The notes: generated by a model not told the origin, from the sequence alone. A stretch of DNA of 64,000 bases from Laburnicola sp. R22_1 (GCA_014281115.1 JACONQ010000019.1:310001-374000), one strand, 5' to 3'; positions 21,767 through 33,671 are shown, numbered from the stretch's first letter. Program-made: numbers and translations.

Positions 21767-22771
21767 TAATGTGTCATACCGGGGACTTGTTAAACCAGAA
21801 AAGAGAAAAGTCCAACGGCAGCAAAACCATTAACATTCACATTACAATCCACCAACAATCCTTTTCCCTATACCCCTAAATGCATGATCTAAATATACAG
21901 CAGGCAATCATCTTGATGAAAATCATAACTACTTCACCCAAACTTATGATCGTTAACTCGACGCCAATTTTTTTCTCCATACAACACCACTCCTTGCTGG
22001 GAACGGGGCATGCTTAAATAGAGTAGCGATTGCAGGGTTAATCGTGAGATTGATGCAGCAGATCAGATACCACAGGCTCCCTAGATGTTTTTCGGTTACT
22101 TAGAGGCTACACTATAGCTAACTTGTCAGATGGTTGGGCATTGAATATGGGATTGAAGGTGCTCTCGACTTGTACTATTAGCCTCTGAATGTTGCAACTG
22201 CGAGAATAGAGATGACAATTTCCTTTTAGGGCTGTCATCAAGGGTAATGTTCACATTTTCCAGTGAAGTCTTTTGTCGTTTGTCATCGCCCAAGCAAAAC
22301 AAAGGGGCATGTTGGTGGTATTTGCCTGGGGTATCTTTTTTATGGTCCGGACTCTTTTTCTCAGTTGTCACAGGGAGCTACGCGAAAGGGCGTTGTAATT
22401 ATAGCGACGATTGAAAACCCTTCCCATTGGCTAACACATTTCTATTTGTAGACTAAGCGAAGATGTAACCACACAATTCGATAAACGCTATATGGAAGAT
22501 CTCATCATCGACGACGTCTACTGTCTCGGCTTCACTATTGCCTTCCATGCCCCTTCTATCACTCGGATCCCTAGGCGGCACTATCAACAAATCACGCAAC
22601 GGCGCCGCCACCGTGCACTAGATTCCCAACCTAGAAATCCACCTACATGCTTTCCCCAAGAATGTCCACCACAACTCCATCCACAGTATTCACCGCCCCA
22701 ATCTCACACCTCAACCCCGCAACATAACGAGACAACTCCCCACTGGAATCACCCGTCCCATTCCAATCTAT
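21767..22771. other. Gene-free spacer
   Basis: No gene supported. The minus-strand frame of the small gene at 22772-23176 can be read on past its stop to about 22645, see that entry. Confidence 0.4.
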
Positions 22772-23176
22772 CTACCCCTCCACCCTAAAAACACACGTGC
22801 TCTCCCTTCTCGACGCCATCCAAATCCCAGCGGACAACCTCGTCAGCAAGCGCTGAAAATCCGTCATGCTGATCCAGTGTGGGCGCGGCTGGACTACGAA
22901 GGTGATGCGCTGGAGCGGCTGGTAGGGGAGGTGGACGAGTTGGGCGGTCCAGGCGGAGATTTCGTCGTTGAAGTTGGATTGCATGGTGACTTGGTTTGTT
23001 GAGGGGGGAGGCCTCCAGCATATGTGGCTTTGGATCCCGATGTGAATCTGGATGGTGGTGAGGGGAGCGGTGTTTGGGCGGCTATTGTTGAGATAGGTGC
23101 GGAGGTCGGCGGGAGTGCGGAAGGTTGACAAAGTTTGGTTAGGTGGGGTGGGGGTTTGGCGGTTTAGATCTGCCAT
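22772..23176 (-). CDS. Doubtful small hypothetical protein
   Basis: A 134-aa frame starting from an ATG, with balanced composition (MADLNRQTPTPPNQTLSTFR; later WTAQLVHLPYQPLQRITFVV and WISMTDFQRLLTRL) that looks more like protein than antisense noise. After its TAG at 22774-22772 the same frame stays open for about 43 codons, so the stop could be a C-to-T change in a once longer gene. A (TGG)n tract lies just upstream. No family recognised. Confidence 0.35.
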   Translation of the reverse strand: MADLNRQTPTPPNQTLSTFRTPADLRTYLNNSRPNTAPLTTIQIHIGIQSHICWRPPPSTNQVTMQSNFNDEISAWTAQLVHLPYQPLQRITFVVQPRPHWISMTDFQRLLTRLSAGIWMASRRESTCVFRVEG

Positions 23177-24100
23177 AGTGAGAGTGGGTGGTAGTGGTGG
23201 GCTTGGATCTTCTATGTTGGGAAGTGAGTGGTGGTGGTGGTGGTGGTGGTGTGTAATGCTACCACTTGGTGCATAGAGAAGCGCAGGTGGAACATGAAGG
23301 CTTTATACAAGCGTGAGAGTTTTCTGGAGCGCCGATCATTCGTGTGGCAAACTGGCACAATCAGAAAGTCAATGATAGAATGAAGCAGTTAACTAGGTAA
23401 ACTCGGGGCAAACCTGCGTCGTGAGGATGATTGGTGGGATTCAAGGTACATACGAACAGTACGCGGACCCCAAACCAGTCTCATTGCTTTACCTTGATTC
23501 ACTGCGTTTTTGAGCACCCACACAGCTTTCCCTCGCAGCGTTTTATTGTACCGAAAGGTCGCGAAGTCTTCTCTCTTGATTGGTGGGATTGCTAGACTCA
23601 ACGTCTGGTCCGCCAGCGTCCCTCGATACGACGACCCGGCACGACTTTTTATTCCTTCATTCATATCCGCGTATAGTCGGCTTAACCTTTTACAGATTAT
23701 GAGACATGAACAGCACAACTAAAGATCAACAGCCCAAGTACGTAAAAAAAAGGCGCGATTGCAATCTACCACAGTGGGGAGCCGAAGCATGACGCGCACG
23801 ACAGCGCTTCGTGACTCACACTATGACTCATGCCTGCGTCTTCTTGAGTGTGTACTTAACTGCCACATCGCACCTTCTATATCTAGGTTTCCAAAACTAT
23901 ATACCACCCTATATTCCACACTGAGGCAAGAACACCCACGGGTCTTTACAACACAAGTGCACAAGTGAGAGAGAGCACGCGGATTACTCTCCAAGGACAG
24001 CCACCACATAGCCATACAAAACAAGGCAACCACACTGCGAACAACATCCTACCTAGCTCGCCGCACACACTCCATCCCATCCAACGAAAGAAGAGAAAAA
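23177..24100. other. Spacer with a TGG microsatellite
   Basis: A (TGG/GGT)n run occupies about 23227-23252. The rest has only short open frames; a 109-aa minus-strand frame at 23389-23718 shows no recognisable content and was not called. Confidence 0.45.
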
Positions 24101-24859
24101 ATGCCAAAACGCAAACCTCACCTCGCCGGACGCCCCCAAAAGGCCCCCACCACCAAAACCGCCGACGACACCAAACCAGGCACAATATACTTCTACCTCC
24201 CCAACCAACAACCCTACGGCATCTTCAGCCAATGGCACCCCTCCCGCATAATCATCCCCACCACCTCGCTCGCCTTCCTCACCACCTCATCATCCGCCAT
24301 CGCCTCCACCATCCTCACCCAACACGCACCACGCATAACATTCAGCTCCGCCGAGCAAGCCTTCATGTTCAGCAAAGCGCTCTTCTTCGCCGACGCCCAC
24401 TCGTGCACGCGCATCCTGGTCACCAAAGACCCGAAGGAGCAGAAGAAACTTGGGAAAGCGGTTGATAATTTCTCTGAGCACGAGTGGACGCGGGTCAAGA
24501 GTAGGGTGGCTGAGGTGGGGAATTGGTACAAGTTTTTGCAGGATGAGGGGATGAGGGAGGTGTTGGTGGGGACGGGGGAGAGGGAGCTTGCGGAGGCGAG
24601 TAGGGTGGATAGGGTTTGGGGGATTGGGTTTCAGGAGGCGGAGGCGGAGGCGAGTAGGGAGGCTTGGGGGGAGAATCGGTTGGGGAGGGCGCTGATGAGG
24701 GTTAGAGGGAGGTTGAAGATGATGGGGAGGTGGGAGGCGGAAGGGAAGGTGGTGTATTGGGAGTGGGATGGTGGGGAGGACGAGTGGGAAGGGGAGCGAG
24801 AGGGTGGGCTTGAAGAGGAGGGTTTGAAGGGGGATGGGGCGGATGAGGTGGTGGAGTGA
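24101..24859 (+). CDS. NADAR (YbiA-like, DUF1768) domain protein
   Basis: A single exon encodes 252 aa. The NADAR fold markers appear in order: IYFYLPNQQPYGIFSQWHPS (near 27-47), TFSSAEQAFMFSKALFFAD (79-98), EWTRVKSRV, NWYKFLQDEGMREVLVGTGE and DRVWGIGF. NADAR enzymes cleave N-glycosidic bonds, in bacteria removing ribosylamino-pyrimidine intermediates of riboflavin synthesis and in some cases ADP-ribose from guanine; the fungal substrate is not known to me. The C-terminal ~40 residues are Glu/Gly-rich. Codon third positions switch from C-rich to G-rich about halfway, with no break in the frame. Confidence 0.85.
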   Translation: MPKRKPHLAGRPQKAPTTKTADDTKPGTIYFYLPNQQPYGIFSQWHPSRIIIPTTSLAFLTTSSSAIASTILTQHAPRITFSSAEQAFMFSKALFFADAHSCTRILVTKDPKEQKKLGKAVDNFSEHEWTRVKSRVAEVGNWYKFLQDEGMREVLVGTGERELAEASRVDRVWGIGFQEAEAEASREAWGENRLGRALMRVRGRLKMMGRWEAEGKVVYWEWDGGEDEWEGEREGGLEEEGLKGDGADEVVE

Positions 24860-25193
24860 TGCTTGGGGTGTTTTGAAAGAGTGTAGCATATCCGGTGCCC
24901 TTTTTGAGGTGCAATGCGATTGGAGGAGGGGTCCGTATACTTATAGTTGTATGATACAGCACTGCGTGAATTATTCTGCATCGTCTCCCTACACGGTTCA
25001 CGGAATATCGTTTCCCGGTGGACAATCATCAGGGATAGCAGTGGAGCCGATCTTAGGAACTGTATAATTAGTCTAGAAGCCGTGACGTACTCAACTAAAC
25101 TCCAAAGCGCTACCACAGAAACCACCAAATGTTCATTCCATCATCAGCGAAGAAGAAAATAAAGCAAGGTAAAGCACCAACCCACCCAACGCC
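24860..25193. other. Convergent intergenic region
   Basis: 334 bp between the 3' ends of the NADAR and SGNH genes; nothing recognised. Confidence 0.45.
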
Positions 25194-26406
25194 CTACAAC
25201 TCCTGCACCTCCCCTCCCCCCAGCCCATCCTTCCTCTCCAAGTCCCCCACAACCAACCTCGCCACAACCCCATGCCCCTCCGGCCTCAAATGAAACACCC
25301 TCTTCCACGCATCAGGCAGCATCCAATGAATCGTATCCCCAACCACATCCTCAGCGCCCACACCCGCCCTCGTCCTATCCACAAACCCCTTCTCAGGATC
25401 GAACTCCCAGTCCGGATGCTCCGCCAACGTCCTATCAATCCTCTCCGCAATATCGCCTTCAAACGACCCCCTGGGGACATCCCCACCCGTCCGGTCCAGC
25501 AGCGCAGTCTTGTTCTCCCCCGTATCCACAGTACCCCACTCGTAAAACGCGAGCGCCGCCCGATTCGGCGCCGGTTCAGCAACGCCCGCCTCGCAGTACC
25601 GCCCGCGGGTAGCCGCAATGTGGGCATCGTAGTCTACGAAGCGGACGCGGACGTTGGGGCCCAGGCCCCCCCGCAGAGTCTTGTACGACGCTACGCAAGA
25701 CAGCATTAACAGCGCGCACCAAGTCGTTGAGCGCTGGCCGTAGCTCGAGCTTAAGATACTGCTTCTCAGACTCGAGGTCCGACCAGACGGCCCAAGTGAC
25801 GTTGTCGCATGCCGAGTCGTCGACGCCGAAGAACGACGCGTACCCCGTGACGTAGATGATGCCGTGGGCGGGATTCATCTTGTGCTTCGCGGCGTCGAGC
25901 AGCAGCGAAATGTTTCTGTATAGTTGGGTCTTGGAGGCGATGCTCGTGTGGGCTTCTGCGATGGATTGGTGGCAGTCGGACGAGGAGGCCATGGAGAATT
26001 GGTAGATGCAGTTGCTTAGGATGGGGGAGAGGCCGATGTCGTTTCCGCCGGCGGATATCGTTACGAGGTCTATATCTCCTTGCAGTGCGGGGATTTGGGT
26101 TTCTAGGATCTGGGTGCTGGTTTGGCCGGAGCATGCGAGGAATTGGTGCGTGCGGTTTTCATTCTGGCCTAGGAGGGAGGTATGCAGGATGTGTGGGTAG
26201 GATTTTGCGTAGCGGGAGCAGTAGAAGTCCAGACGGTTGCCGGCGCCTAGTCCGGCGGAATATGAATCTCCTATTGAGGCGAATCTTCGGATCCAGGGGA
26301 ATCTTGTAGTCTGTGTTTCCGGTATAGTTTCTATGGGGACTTGTTTTGAAGTGCTGGAGGTGGCTAGGGTAGCTGTAAGGAAGAAGATTAGGCTGCGAGG
26401 GAGCAT
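25194..26406 (-). pseudogene. Secreted SGNH/GDSL-family esterase with a probable one-base frameshift
   Basis: The frame from 26406 encodes a signal peptide (MLPRSLIFFLTATLATSS), block I ASIGDSYSAG (Ser near 48), TISAGGNDIG and FFGVDDSACDNVTW. It leaves the family pattern at a run of seven C on the plus strand (25666-25672). From that run on, a second frame continues the family to the stop at 25194: VRFVDYDAHIAATRGRYCE, FYEWGTVDT, GDIAERIDRTLAEHPDWEFD and FHLRPEGH with the catalytic His. One fewer base in the run would join the two. So the copy is either broken or carries a homopolymer read error; no consensus intron reconciles the frames. The family hydrolyses lipid or acyl esters outside the cell. 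Confidence 0.75.
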
Positions 26407-26575
26407 GGTGAAAGGAAGGCGGCAACACCAGGTTGGCTTGGAGTATTAGGAGTGGAGTAGGAAAGACATAGAAGAGGATACAGTTGCTCAGACATCTGCG
26501 AGATGGTGTGATGAGATGAATAGCACTTGTATTCAGTGCTGCCTGCGGCGCTTGGCGGGTCATCTGTCGCAGAGC

Positions 26576-27504
26576 TCATGAATTGAAGATGCGACTATAC
26601 AGCTTCTCATGCCTCCCAACCCAAAGATCCATCACAGGCACACTCTGCCCCGCATCCTCGACCCTGCACTCCCACCCCTCGTCCACCAGCCCCCGTATCC
26701 GCTCCTGCAAATCACCACTCGCCAGCACAGCCTGCGCCTGGTAGGGTCCCATGACGCTCGCGCGAACCGCCGCGCTGACCACAGTGCGCGCATGCGAAAA
26801 GAGAAACAGGTATGCAGAGTGGCGCAGTGGGACGTCGAGGACGCGGGTTACGAGGCCCCACAGCGGTGCCAGATGCGCGCTGACGAGGTCGGATTTGCGG
26901 AGCGATGCGGAGAAGCATGTGAGCGCTTCTATCGCGGGATTCGATGCTTCTCGTGAGACGCCGTCGGTTGTTGCAGGGCTGTACTGCGCCTTGTAGCTCC
27001 GGTCCCAGACGGTGAGCAGCGCCCGCCCTTGGGCTATGCTCGCCCGCCGAGCGACGGTGCAGGGCGTGCTGGCATCAAAGTCATTGTCTAGCGTCTCGAT
27101 GTCTGTCGGGCTGCGGTAGCCTGCGAGGACGTAGGGCAGCGCGGTGCTGGCGAGCGTGGAGAGCGAGAGGCGGAGGAAGACGAGGAAGGATGGGACCTGC
27201 GATGCGGACGGCGGGCTGGGGCGGTGGTGCGCGAGATACGATTCTAGGCCGCTGCTGAATGCGAATGACCCCAGCGGTAGGGCAGAGTCTGCGAGGAGAA
27301 GCAGTGCGTGGAGAGCTTTGGCTTCATTAGACCTGGATAATATGGTTATCGCGTGCAAGATGACGACGAACCTGCATCGTTGGCAGACGTGGGAGATGTC
27401 GCATCTGGGTCATTAGCATTCAGTCGGGATTTGGCATCCTGGAGGCGCCGTTCGAGGTCCGCGATCTCGTCCTTCAGAGATTGTTGGTCGGCGGAGGTGG
27501 TCAT
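26576..27504 (-). CDS. Urease accessory protein UreF
   Basis: Exons 27504-27372 and 27321-26576 (50-nt intron) give 292 aa. The short first exon encodes a coiled-coil leader (DEIADLERRLQDAKSRL). The UreF domain begins with ALHALLLLADSALPLGSFAF-type text and includes SGLESYLAHH and FSHARTVVSAAVRASVMGPY. UreF acts with UreD and UreG to load nickel and CO2 into apo-urease in the cytosol. The acceptor was chosen as the AAG at 27322-27324 because the CAG nearby puts the domain out of frame; that junction is tentative. The stop codon lies 169 bp from the start of the SGNH gene downstream on the same strand. Confidence 0.85.
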
Positions 27505-27862
27505 CGAAGGAGGATGGAGGAGACGGTGGGTGCTTGGCGGACATCGCGTCGCTACCACTCTCAATATCAGATTTCACATATGATATTGCATGCTCATCCT
27601 CATCCAAATGATTGCATTACTCTAATATTACAGTCCCTCGGTCGTCAAAGTCGTGAGCCAATCCCAGCCGTAAACGCCAGAAAGACCGTACCATAATGCA
27701 TACAAGCAATGCCGCTCCACGTGCCAAAAGCCCCAACTCCTTCCGGCTCAAAGAGTGCTGCTTCGTCGTGGCCAACAGGGGCCGGGTATCATTCAACGAA
27801 GGAAGCATCGCAGGTCGTCGCGGACCCACCCCACCCAATATAATTGTGCCCAAGGCAAACAA
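27505..27862. other. Short intergenic region upstream of UreF
   Basis: 358 bp between the Spo12-like stop and the UreF start, both on the minus strand. No further gene seen. Confidence 0.45.
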
Positions 27863-28308
27863 TTACAACATCTTCTCCTCCTTGTCGCCCTTGGGGATAT
27901 CAGCGAACATGGCCGCGCCCTTAGCCGACTCAAAGTTCTTGGAGCTCGTGCTCTTGAAGAGCGTCTGCGGCTTGACCCTGCATTTGTTAGCGTGCACCTT
28001 GCATATGGCACTCTTTGGCAGTCCTACTTCTTGGTGATGTGCTTGGTGCGAAAGGCGCTCAGCTTCTGCGTAGCGGGAGACTGGATGGCGTCGCTCGGGG
28101 AGATGTACTGCTGGCTCCTTTCCGTCTGTTAGCGTCTTGCGAACCAGACAAGATGCGGGGATAAATCTCACTTGTTGCCCTCCTTAAGGCGCGTCTGCAA
28201 CATCTGGCGGTGGTACTCGAGGCTCTGGGGCTTCTCCGCCGTCTTCTCAGGCGAAGTCTGCTTGATCTGCGCGTTGGTGTCGCGGGCGCTGAGCACGTTG
28301 GAAGACAT
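27863..28308 (-). CDS. Spo12-like mitotic-exit family protein
   Basis: Exons 28308-28172, 28117-28028 and 27977-27863 give 113 aa. The Spo12 core is present: QYISPSDAIQSPATQKLSAF, then KHITKKVKPQTLF. The first exon encodes a Gln/Arg-rich helix (LEYHRQMLQTRLKEGNK). In yeast Spo12 is a small nucleolar protein of the FEAR network that helps release Cdc14, and the SP sites are Cdk targets. The protein's small size and three in-phase exons explain why it is easily missed. No transcript evidence available. Confidence 0.78.
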
Positions 28309-29186
28309 GGCTGCGGGGGGAAGGCACTCGGGATTGAATGTTGTAGGCTAGAGGTATGTCGGTTGAAAAACTGGTAAGATGGCTGCAGGGCAGTTTTAAT
28401 GCGCGATGGTGGCGATGATGAGGGTCGCAGAATGCGCTCGGTTTGTTTACATGGCAGGCGTTGCGGGGCAACGACCAAGAACGTCATGGGTTTCCCTGCA
28501 CTTTGACTGTGGGATGACTCATTTGCCCACCCATTCCCTCCTATACTCTTGAAAATACTCCTCGCTTTTGGCATCTCATGCCCGGCCGCCGAAACGGTGG
28601 GCCGCTTATAGCGCTACCGTGAAATGGCGTTGGCATCCGGGTTGCTTGTGGTGGTTGATTTCCCACGACTTCACTTCAGACGACTTCTCACCTCCAAAGT
28701 GTAAAAATACAGTATGCGTACCCCCTATTGGATTCTACATGACCTTCAACCCGGCTTCTGTACTCCTGTGCCAGTGCCATCCCGCCATTTTAATCAGTCC
28801 GGTTCAATGCCGCAGGTCATCTCTTCACCCATGATCAACTCAATCTTGTACGAAATGATCAGGCTCAAGAGCGTTCAACACAATTACCTCCGGAGAAATT
28901 CTCAAAGCTATGATCCAATAGTTATTTTATTGTTTTACTTAGGCTACCTTCACCAAGAGTGACGTCAGTCGGCCGTGATAAGCATACATGTACATTGAAG
29001 ATCTTCGTCGTGTGGAGATTCTAACCAAGGTCGAGTCCGCACCATACACAGAGAGGAGTAAAACAGGAGGCACTAAAACCCAGGCATACATGTACATATA
29101 CGCTTCCATAGTAATCTATCACGTGATCTATAATCGACCTCGGGACCTCGGGAATATGGCAAGGGCCTAATTCTACCGGAAACTGG
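28309..29186. other. Gene-poor spacer
   Basis: No supportable gene, RNA or repeat seen; base composition starts drifting toward AT. Confidence 0.4.
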
Positions 29187-29873
29187 ATGGCAACGGCTAA
29201 TTTTACGGTGTGTTACAGCAATACGAAGGCCAACTATACTCAAACTTTTTTTTGTACAGTAGCACAAAGGTGCATTGCTGTCTGCGACTCGGGTTCCATC
29301 AACGGCCTGCCACGAGTTGGAGTTTCCCTGGCCGGGCCGGGCATCGGTCTAACGGGTTCAGACGCTCCAATTCATGGACGTACCCTAAATTGCACTCCCG
29401 TGAATTCGCCTGTCCGCTACGAACATCATCAGGTGCATAGCATATATCAGACCTTCACTTGGCTCTTCTCTTGCCAAAGGAGATCAGTGTCAAACCCGAT
29501 GTCAGAAGTCAGTTACGCTATACTACAACTCTGTCGAAACGGCACCATCCATCAAGATATTCAAGGCGGCACCAGTCACACATCATCAAGTTTCCGTTCA
29601 ACTTGCTTGGTTATTCCACTCGGAGGATACCCTTCCTCTAGAAGATGCGGTGATTTCATGTCAAAGCGGTCGATAGCCACAGCAGAACCAGGCCAATACA
29701 TGTCGATAAATGCAGCAGAGGTTGGCAGGGGCAAAGCAGGTCACTCCGGGACTATGTACCTGGGTGCCGGTGAGGAGACCCGTATATGGCAGGACCCAAT
29801 CGTTTTCTTGCGATCTGTAAGTCAATTGAGACCGAACCATGGTTCATGTACCACAGCTACATTTCCTTCCTAA
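29187..29873 (+). CDS. Orphan open frame, doubtful
   Basis: A 228-aa ATG-initiated frame with several Cys residues but no signal peptide, no recognisable domain and no obvious introns. Its length is above chance expectation for this composition, yet a second frame overlaps it and the area is otherwise degenerate. Kept only as a candidate. Confidence 0.25.
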   Translation: MATANFTVCYSNTKANYTQTFFCTVAQRCIAVCDSGSINGLPRVGVSLAGPGIGLTGSDAPIHGRTLNCTPVNSPVRYEHHQVHSIYQTFTWLFSCQRRSVSNPMSEVSYAILQLCRNGTIHQDIQGGTSHTSSSFRSTCLVIPLGGYPSSRRCGDFMSKRSIATAEPGQYMSINAAEVGRGKAGHSGTMYLGAGEETRIWQDPIVFLRSVSQLRPNHGSCTTATFPS

Positions 29874-30214
29874 CATTAAACAGTTACCTTGGTATCTGCG
29901 GCTCCACCTTCTGGTGAGGGAGTCCGTATAGGGCGGGACCGAATTTCTCAGCAACTTAAAAAGCTGCTTGCAGCGTGTGCTCTCATGCGTCCACCAGACA
30001 CCCACAATTTGATAGTAACCGTACAGTATCTGCGACTTGGTTGGAAACTTGAGAATGCTTTTTTTTCTTAAGATGGATTCGAGAGCGTCTCGAAGAACGC
30101 CAGCTTAGGAAGGAGACAGGGGCACGCGATACCGAGAGGCAGATTCAGCAGCAGAAGCGGGACAATCAACAGGCCCAAGCCCTCCCCCTCGCTCTGTACG
30201 AGCTGCAGCGCACC

Positions 30215-30847
30215 ATGGACCCGCTTATAGCCGCACATGTCTACAACAATCGCTATTGTCCCCTCATCAGTCACCTGCCAGAGGAGCTCCTCCTATGTGT
30301 ATTGGACTTCCTGTGCGACGATGTTGTTGCGCTCCAATGTCTCCGGATAGTCTCGAGGACATTCCTTCGTCTTCTCAACCGTCAATCGGGTTTTTGGAAA
30401 GATGCGTGGTATCATGAAACACCATTCTTACCCTTATTTATCAGAGGTAACCCTTTCTATCTTTCCGCTGATGTAAAGGTACAATTTCGACGGCTCCAAC
30501 AGAGGGACGGCTGGTGCGACAACTGCAGGCGCTGGAACGACGCCCACCTGAGGCATCAGCGTGGCCTCTACGACGACTGCAAATTTCTGCAAATAAGCCG
30601 TCCCAGGCCGGCCGGTCTCTGTTCCTGGGTTTGTCGCAGGCTCTACTGCCATGCCTGCCACAGTTTCCACGACCTTTGCCAATTTTCCAACACTTACCAA
30701 CAATCACCGAGCGTTAAACTCTCTAGACGAGCCTGCGCGATTGAGCTTCCAATCGATACGCACAGAAGTGGTAGCCAGTTCTCGTACCGCAGTCCACCAG
30801 AAATAGGAGGCAGTCTTTCCAAATATGGGTTGTGCGCGACGTGGTAA
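30215..30847 (+). pseudogene. Truncated F-box protein gene
   Basis: 210 aa from an internal ATG. A clear F-box is at about 18-55 (SHLPEELLLCVLDFLCDDVV ... LRIVSRTFLRLL). It is followed by the partner region seen in fungal F-box paralogues of this type: GWCDNCRRWNDAHL and a second Cys pair-rich segment (CSWVCRRLYCHACHSFHDLC) that may bind zinc. Upstream the frame stays open through a basic helical stretch to a T-run plus AAG at about 30061-30074 that looks like a 3' splice site, so a 5' exon may be missing from this call. After ~residue 155 the expected continuation is lost and the frame ends in unrelated residues. It abuts the RIP-like block. F-box proteins recruit substrates to SCF ubiquitin ligases. 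Confidence 0.5.
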
Positions 30848-30990
30848 TGGAAAGGAGGATGTGGCGGCCGCAACGGCTTATTATGGTTTTTCTAATGACG
30901 TAGAGTCGAAGAGAGCAAGGGCGCGGTCGTACAAGACCCAGCCGCTGGACGACCGCAGACAAGGCGCCTGACAGAGACGGCCTCTCCACT

Positions 30991-33660
30991 AGGTCACTCG
31001 AGACGGTAAAGATGCGGCGAGAATGAAAGCCTCAGCTAGGCATATTATGCTTCACATGACTAAGCGTATACGATATACGATTACTACGGCCGGCTGACGT
31101 CCCTCTTGGTGAGAATAGCCTAATGAAAACGAACAAAAATATTATGCTTCACGTTCGACAAGGATGATGAAATCAAGGTGTCCAAAACGCTACAGCTGCT
31201 AAGATAGTAGGTTACTAACAAGTTCCGTAGACTAGTTAGGCGGTGTGTTGCATAGTCCCTAGAGATGCTATGCTAGCTTTCTCCTAAGCTAACGGAGCAC
31301 AGCTTTATTATAGTACTTAATGCCATATTATTGTTTGCTAACAATCTGCACCTTTCTAGCAATCTATCCCCACCCACTAGCCTCTTAGCTCTAGCTAGGC
31401 GACCTTGTGCTCTTGTAAGGCGTAGAACTACGCCCTCTTTGCTAGTAAGTTCCCATGTAAATCTTTATCTCTTTAATCCTACCCTCTATAAGCTATAGTA
31501 CTCTAGCAGCGCGCCTTAAAGGGTGGCTATAATATTCTCTGTAACTATCTCTTTGCACTTCTCTTAATGCTAGATATACTACACAATGCTTTCAACCTTA
31601 GTGTTCTTATACGGCCTATATACTATTTCTAATATAGCATTTTTAAGTTCCTAGATAGTAACAAAATCCCTATTCTAGCACTTAGATATAATTGTATCTT
31701 TATGGGAATATGTTAACGCAGGAAACTCCCTTTGTTAAAGCATATCTATAATAATGCGATTATAATCTAATCCAAACCACCAGTTTTCGTACAGATCATA
31801 TCCTCGTGTCATTGAATAAAGGACTAAGCCAATTGCAAATTGCTCTGTCTGAGGGCCGGCTTTTCCGTACGTTCCGCGGTAAAGTAGCGCGGATGACTGA
31901 GGGCGAGCCGTTGGAGCGCCGTTGAGGGCGCATGTGGCGAAAATACACTAGGACAGCGTTAGGTATTGCTATATGTTATTAGATGCCGCTTTATGTGTTT
32001 AGTCATCGACCCGCTGCAGACATTAGCTTATGTTATCATTAGCACAGTTGTGTGTAAACCTTGGCCTGCGGACGCGTCCATTACAAAGTACAACCACCTA
32101 GCTTACGATCAACGCCTTGCTAGGCGCCACAACTTTATAAAAATTCTTTCTAGCAAATTACTTCCAACACGCACTATCTCACTCATAGGTGCAATTGTAA
32201 CTACTACAAATTTATAGACTAAGGGACGCAGAACATCACTTTAAGGACTAGTTCCATAGCTAATACTAGGCAGTATAATCTAGTAATAAAGTAAGCCACC
32301 CTCTAAAAGTAAAAAATTATTTACCTTTTGCAGTTACTAACTCTTTCTAGCTATTAGCCTACAGCGCTCTAATAAAGACTACTACTATTAGTGTAAACTA
32401 TTCCTAATATCTAGCTAGCCTCTAACCCCTTCTACACCTTATTAAATATACCACTATCCTATACACAGCGTACTTAGATATACACTACGCCTACCTAGCT
32501 GCAAATTTTAAGTTAGAATAGATAATACTGCATAATCTTAAAGCAACACTATTAGAATAAAATCTATAAAGAAACTAAAGTAAGTTATTCTTTATTTTAG
32601 CGTTTAATATAAGCGTAAAGAAGCGGCTATAAATAAAGAGTTCTTTAAGTAGCATAGCCCTAAACCTCTAAATAAAAACTTCTTTTCTTACTTAATAGCC
32701 CCTAATAAATCTTTTAAAATATATATTATTCTAGATATCTACTATAAATTACACCTAACTATTAATAGCAGTATAATAGCCTACAAAGTCTTTAAAGTAA
32801 AAAAGAACAGTAATTTGTATATCCCTATCTCTTCTAGAAACTTAAGCTAAAGTAATAAGTTAGTAAATTTAAAAAACTAGACACTACTATATACTAGTAT
32901 GCTTGCAAGCACTATAAGTTAATTAGAATTAAATAGGGTACTAACTAATCTTTAGTCTAAGAAATTAGATAGTGTTTGTGCATTGTAAATAGGACACTCT
33001 CTAGCTATATTTATATCTTTAATATTAAGGGACAAAGGCAAGTCCTATTACTATCTACTTATAGGCACATAGAGTTATTAGTTTAGGCGTACTAGCGCTA
33101 GTGCACACTATAGGTAGTTACTCTATACTTAGTAACAAGGGTCGCAGCGATAGCTAGTATACGTTTTAACTTAAATATTGCACATTAATTTGAGTAGATT
33201 TAAGTAGAAGAGAAGCAAGAGAATTTGCTAAGCAAGCGACACACGTAATGTGATTACATAATGCGATTCGGTAAAGGTCGGGTTAATTGCGAGCGACACA
33301 TATAATGTAATTACATAATGCGATTAGGTAAAGGTGGTGTTTAGTCGCGCAGGCCAGAGGTGGTGCAGATACCGGAATAAAAGAACACAGTGATTGGTAA
33401 ATGTAAAATTAGTGTTTGTAGACAATCTTTTTGGGAACGCCGGAATGGTATCTGTTAGAAGGACTACCAAATAGAAGGTTTAGATTTTAGAAACTAATAT
33501 AATAAGCTAAAATATGACGTTTCCTCTTTAGAGACTAACGTTGCCGTAGCACTATAAATAAGGCCCTTCTTTCGATTTGAAAAAGTAGGAAACTGTTCAC
33601 AAGAGTCCAAATATAATATTCCAGCTCTTAGATTTTAAAAATACGCAGTAATTCATCAAG
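30991..33660. other. AT-rich, stop-codon-dense block, RIP-like
   Basis: About 2.6 kb dominated by TA-rich words (cta, tag, tta, ata) with almost no frame over 60 codons; the one exception (31966-32217) has no recognisable content. This is the composition expected of RIP-mutated repeats. I could not identify the original element or clear terminal repeats. Confidence 0.7.
33235..33343. repeat. Two-copy tandem repeat inside the AT-rich block
   Basis: Two units of about 50 bp, starting near 33235 and 33292, share gcgacaca followed by ttacataatgcgatt and ggtaaaggt. Several of the differences (cacg/cata, gtga/gtaa) are transitions. Confidence 0.7.
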
Positions 33661-33671
33661 TTACAAGATCC

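Noticed and set aside
31966..32217. 83-aa open frame in the AT-rich block
   Set aside because: No recognisable content and isolated in RIP-like sequence; chance survival is more likely.
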